The notes under the pieces: generated by a model | Databases searched by the model: none | What the model saw: only the letters and a program-made list of their open reading frames with translations | Told to the model about the DNA's origin: nothing | Shown here: positions 63,803 through 64,000 of the stretch, piece after piece | Layout: each line of letters opens with the position of its first letter | Position numbering within the stretch: the stretch's first letter is position 1 | Position numbers and translations under genes: made by a program | From: Candidatus Gastranaerophilales bacterium | GTDB taxonomy: Bacteria > Cyanobacteriota > Vampirovibrionia > Gastranaerophilales > Gastranaerophilaceae | DNA length: 64,000 nt | NCBI GenBank assembly: GCA_928722015.1 | Contig: CAKMWI010000002.1 | Span: 1-64,000, forward strand | Direction: 5' to 3'

Positions 63803-64000
63803 ATTAAAACAAAATTAAATACACTCCTATAAATATATATATTAACAAATCTTCATAACTTAAACGTCTAGGGAAAATATTTACAATATTTTACAAAAGC
63901 TAAAATGCACAAATTTCAAGGGATATCAGAATTTATCAAAAATAAATTAATACTTTAGAATTAATTTAAAGAAATTAATGTTATTTACTTAATCAATTTG
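63803..64000. other. Window-edge intergenic stretch
   Basis: Very AT-rich. I see no ORF of useful length, no Shine-Dalgarno-led start and no structured RNA in it. Confidence 0.4.

Noticed and set aside
1..64000. tRNA, rRNA, CRISPR, insertion sequence or prophage
   Set aside because: I found no T-loop-like GGTTCRA tracts in a cloverleaf setting, no direct-repeat arrays, no transposase or integrase and no phage structural genes. tRNAscan and CRISPR finders would be decisive.

Overview
This is a compact, strongly AT-rich bacterial chromosome segment with no phage, IS element, CRISPR array, tRNA or rRNA that I can see. The mix of genes points to a fermentative, anaerobic, diderm bacterium: a 2-oxoacid:ferredoxin oxidoreductase (korDABC), a B12-dependent (class II) ribonucleotide reductase, Kdo synthesis genes (kdsC, kdsD), a type IV pilin-like protein, many lineage-restricted membrane and coiled-coil proteins, and two glycoside hydrolase family 13 (GH13) proteins. 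My best guess is a gut Melainabacterium (Vampirovibrionia, order Gastranaerophilales). That is inference from gene content and style; no rRNA is present to test it.

Layout. 1-11 kb: translation and tRNA-modification genes on both strands (rqcH, aspS, mnmG, an fmt-like gene, mtaB) with small unknown genes between them, including a 30-residue membrane microprotein. 11-14 kb: the tail of the spc ribosomal operon (rpsE-rpmD-rplO-secY) with its own promoter and terminator. 14-21 kb: leuC, then a three-gene operon of two unknown membrane proteins and a GH13 enzyme. 21-24 kb: kdsD-kdsC-queD-uppP (Kdo, queuosine and lipid-carrier recycling). 24-31 kb: class II RNR, a peptide-transporter operon (oppABC without ATPases) and an MgtC-like gene. 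31-35 kb: pyrH-frr-cdsA-rnc-rpe. 35-40.6 kb: an S/T/Q-rich coiled-coil protein, cdd, small Cys-rich genes, rpsU and korDABC. 40.7-48 kb: a 1,988-residue coiled-coil protein overlapping a glycolate-oxidase-like FAD enzyme. 48-52.6 kb: gltX, rsmH, an ftsL-like gene and a glycosyltransferase. 52.7-64 kb: a degenerate HD-GYP protein, a DUF2229-like and a U32-like protein, a membrane protein with three internal repeats, maf, a pilin, a NarL-type regulator and a second GH13 protein.

The most striking pattern is regulatory. Eleven transcription-unit-leading genes that lack a Shine-Dalgarno sequence have a -10-like hexamer ending exactly six bases before their ATG, as expected if the A of the ATG is the transcription start. 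Genes led by a good Shine-Dalgarno do not show this. The window therefore seems to mix leaderless and leadered mRNAs on a large scale. Other points of interest are the predicted loss of catalytic residues in the HD-GYP protein, the membrane protein with three repeats, the giant repeat-bearing coiled coil, the GH13/membrane-protein operon, the microprotein, and a possible pair of small Sm-like proteins.
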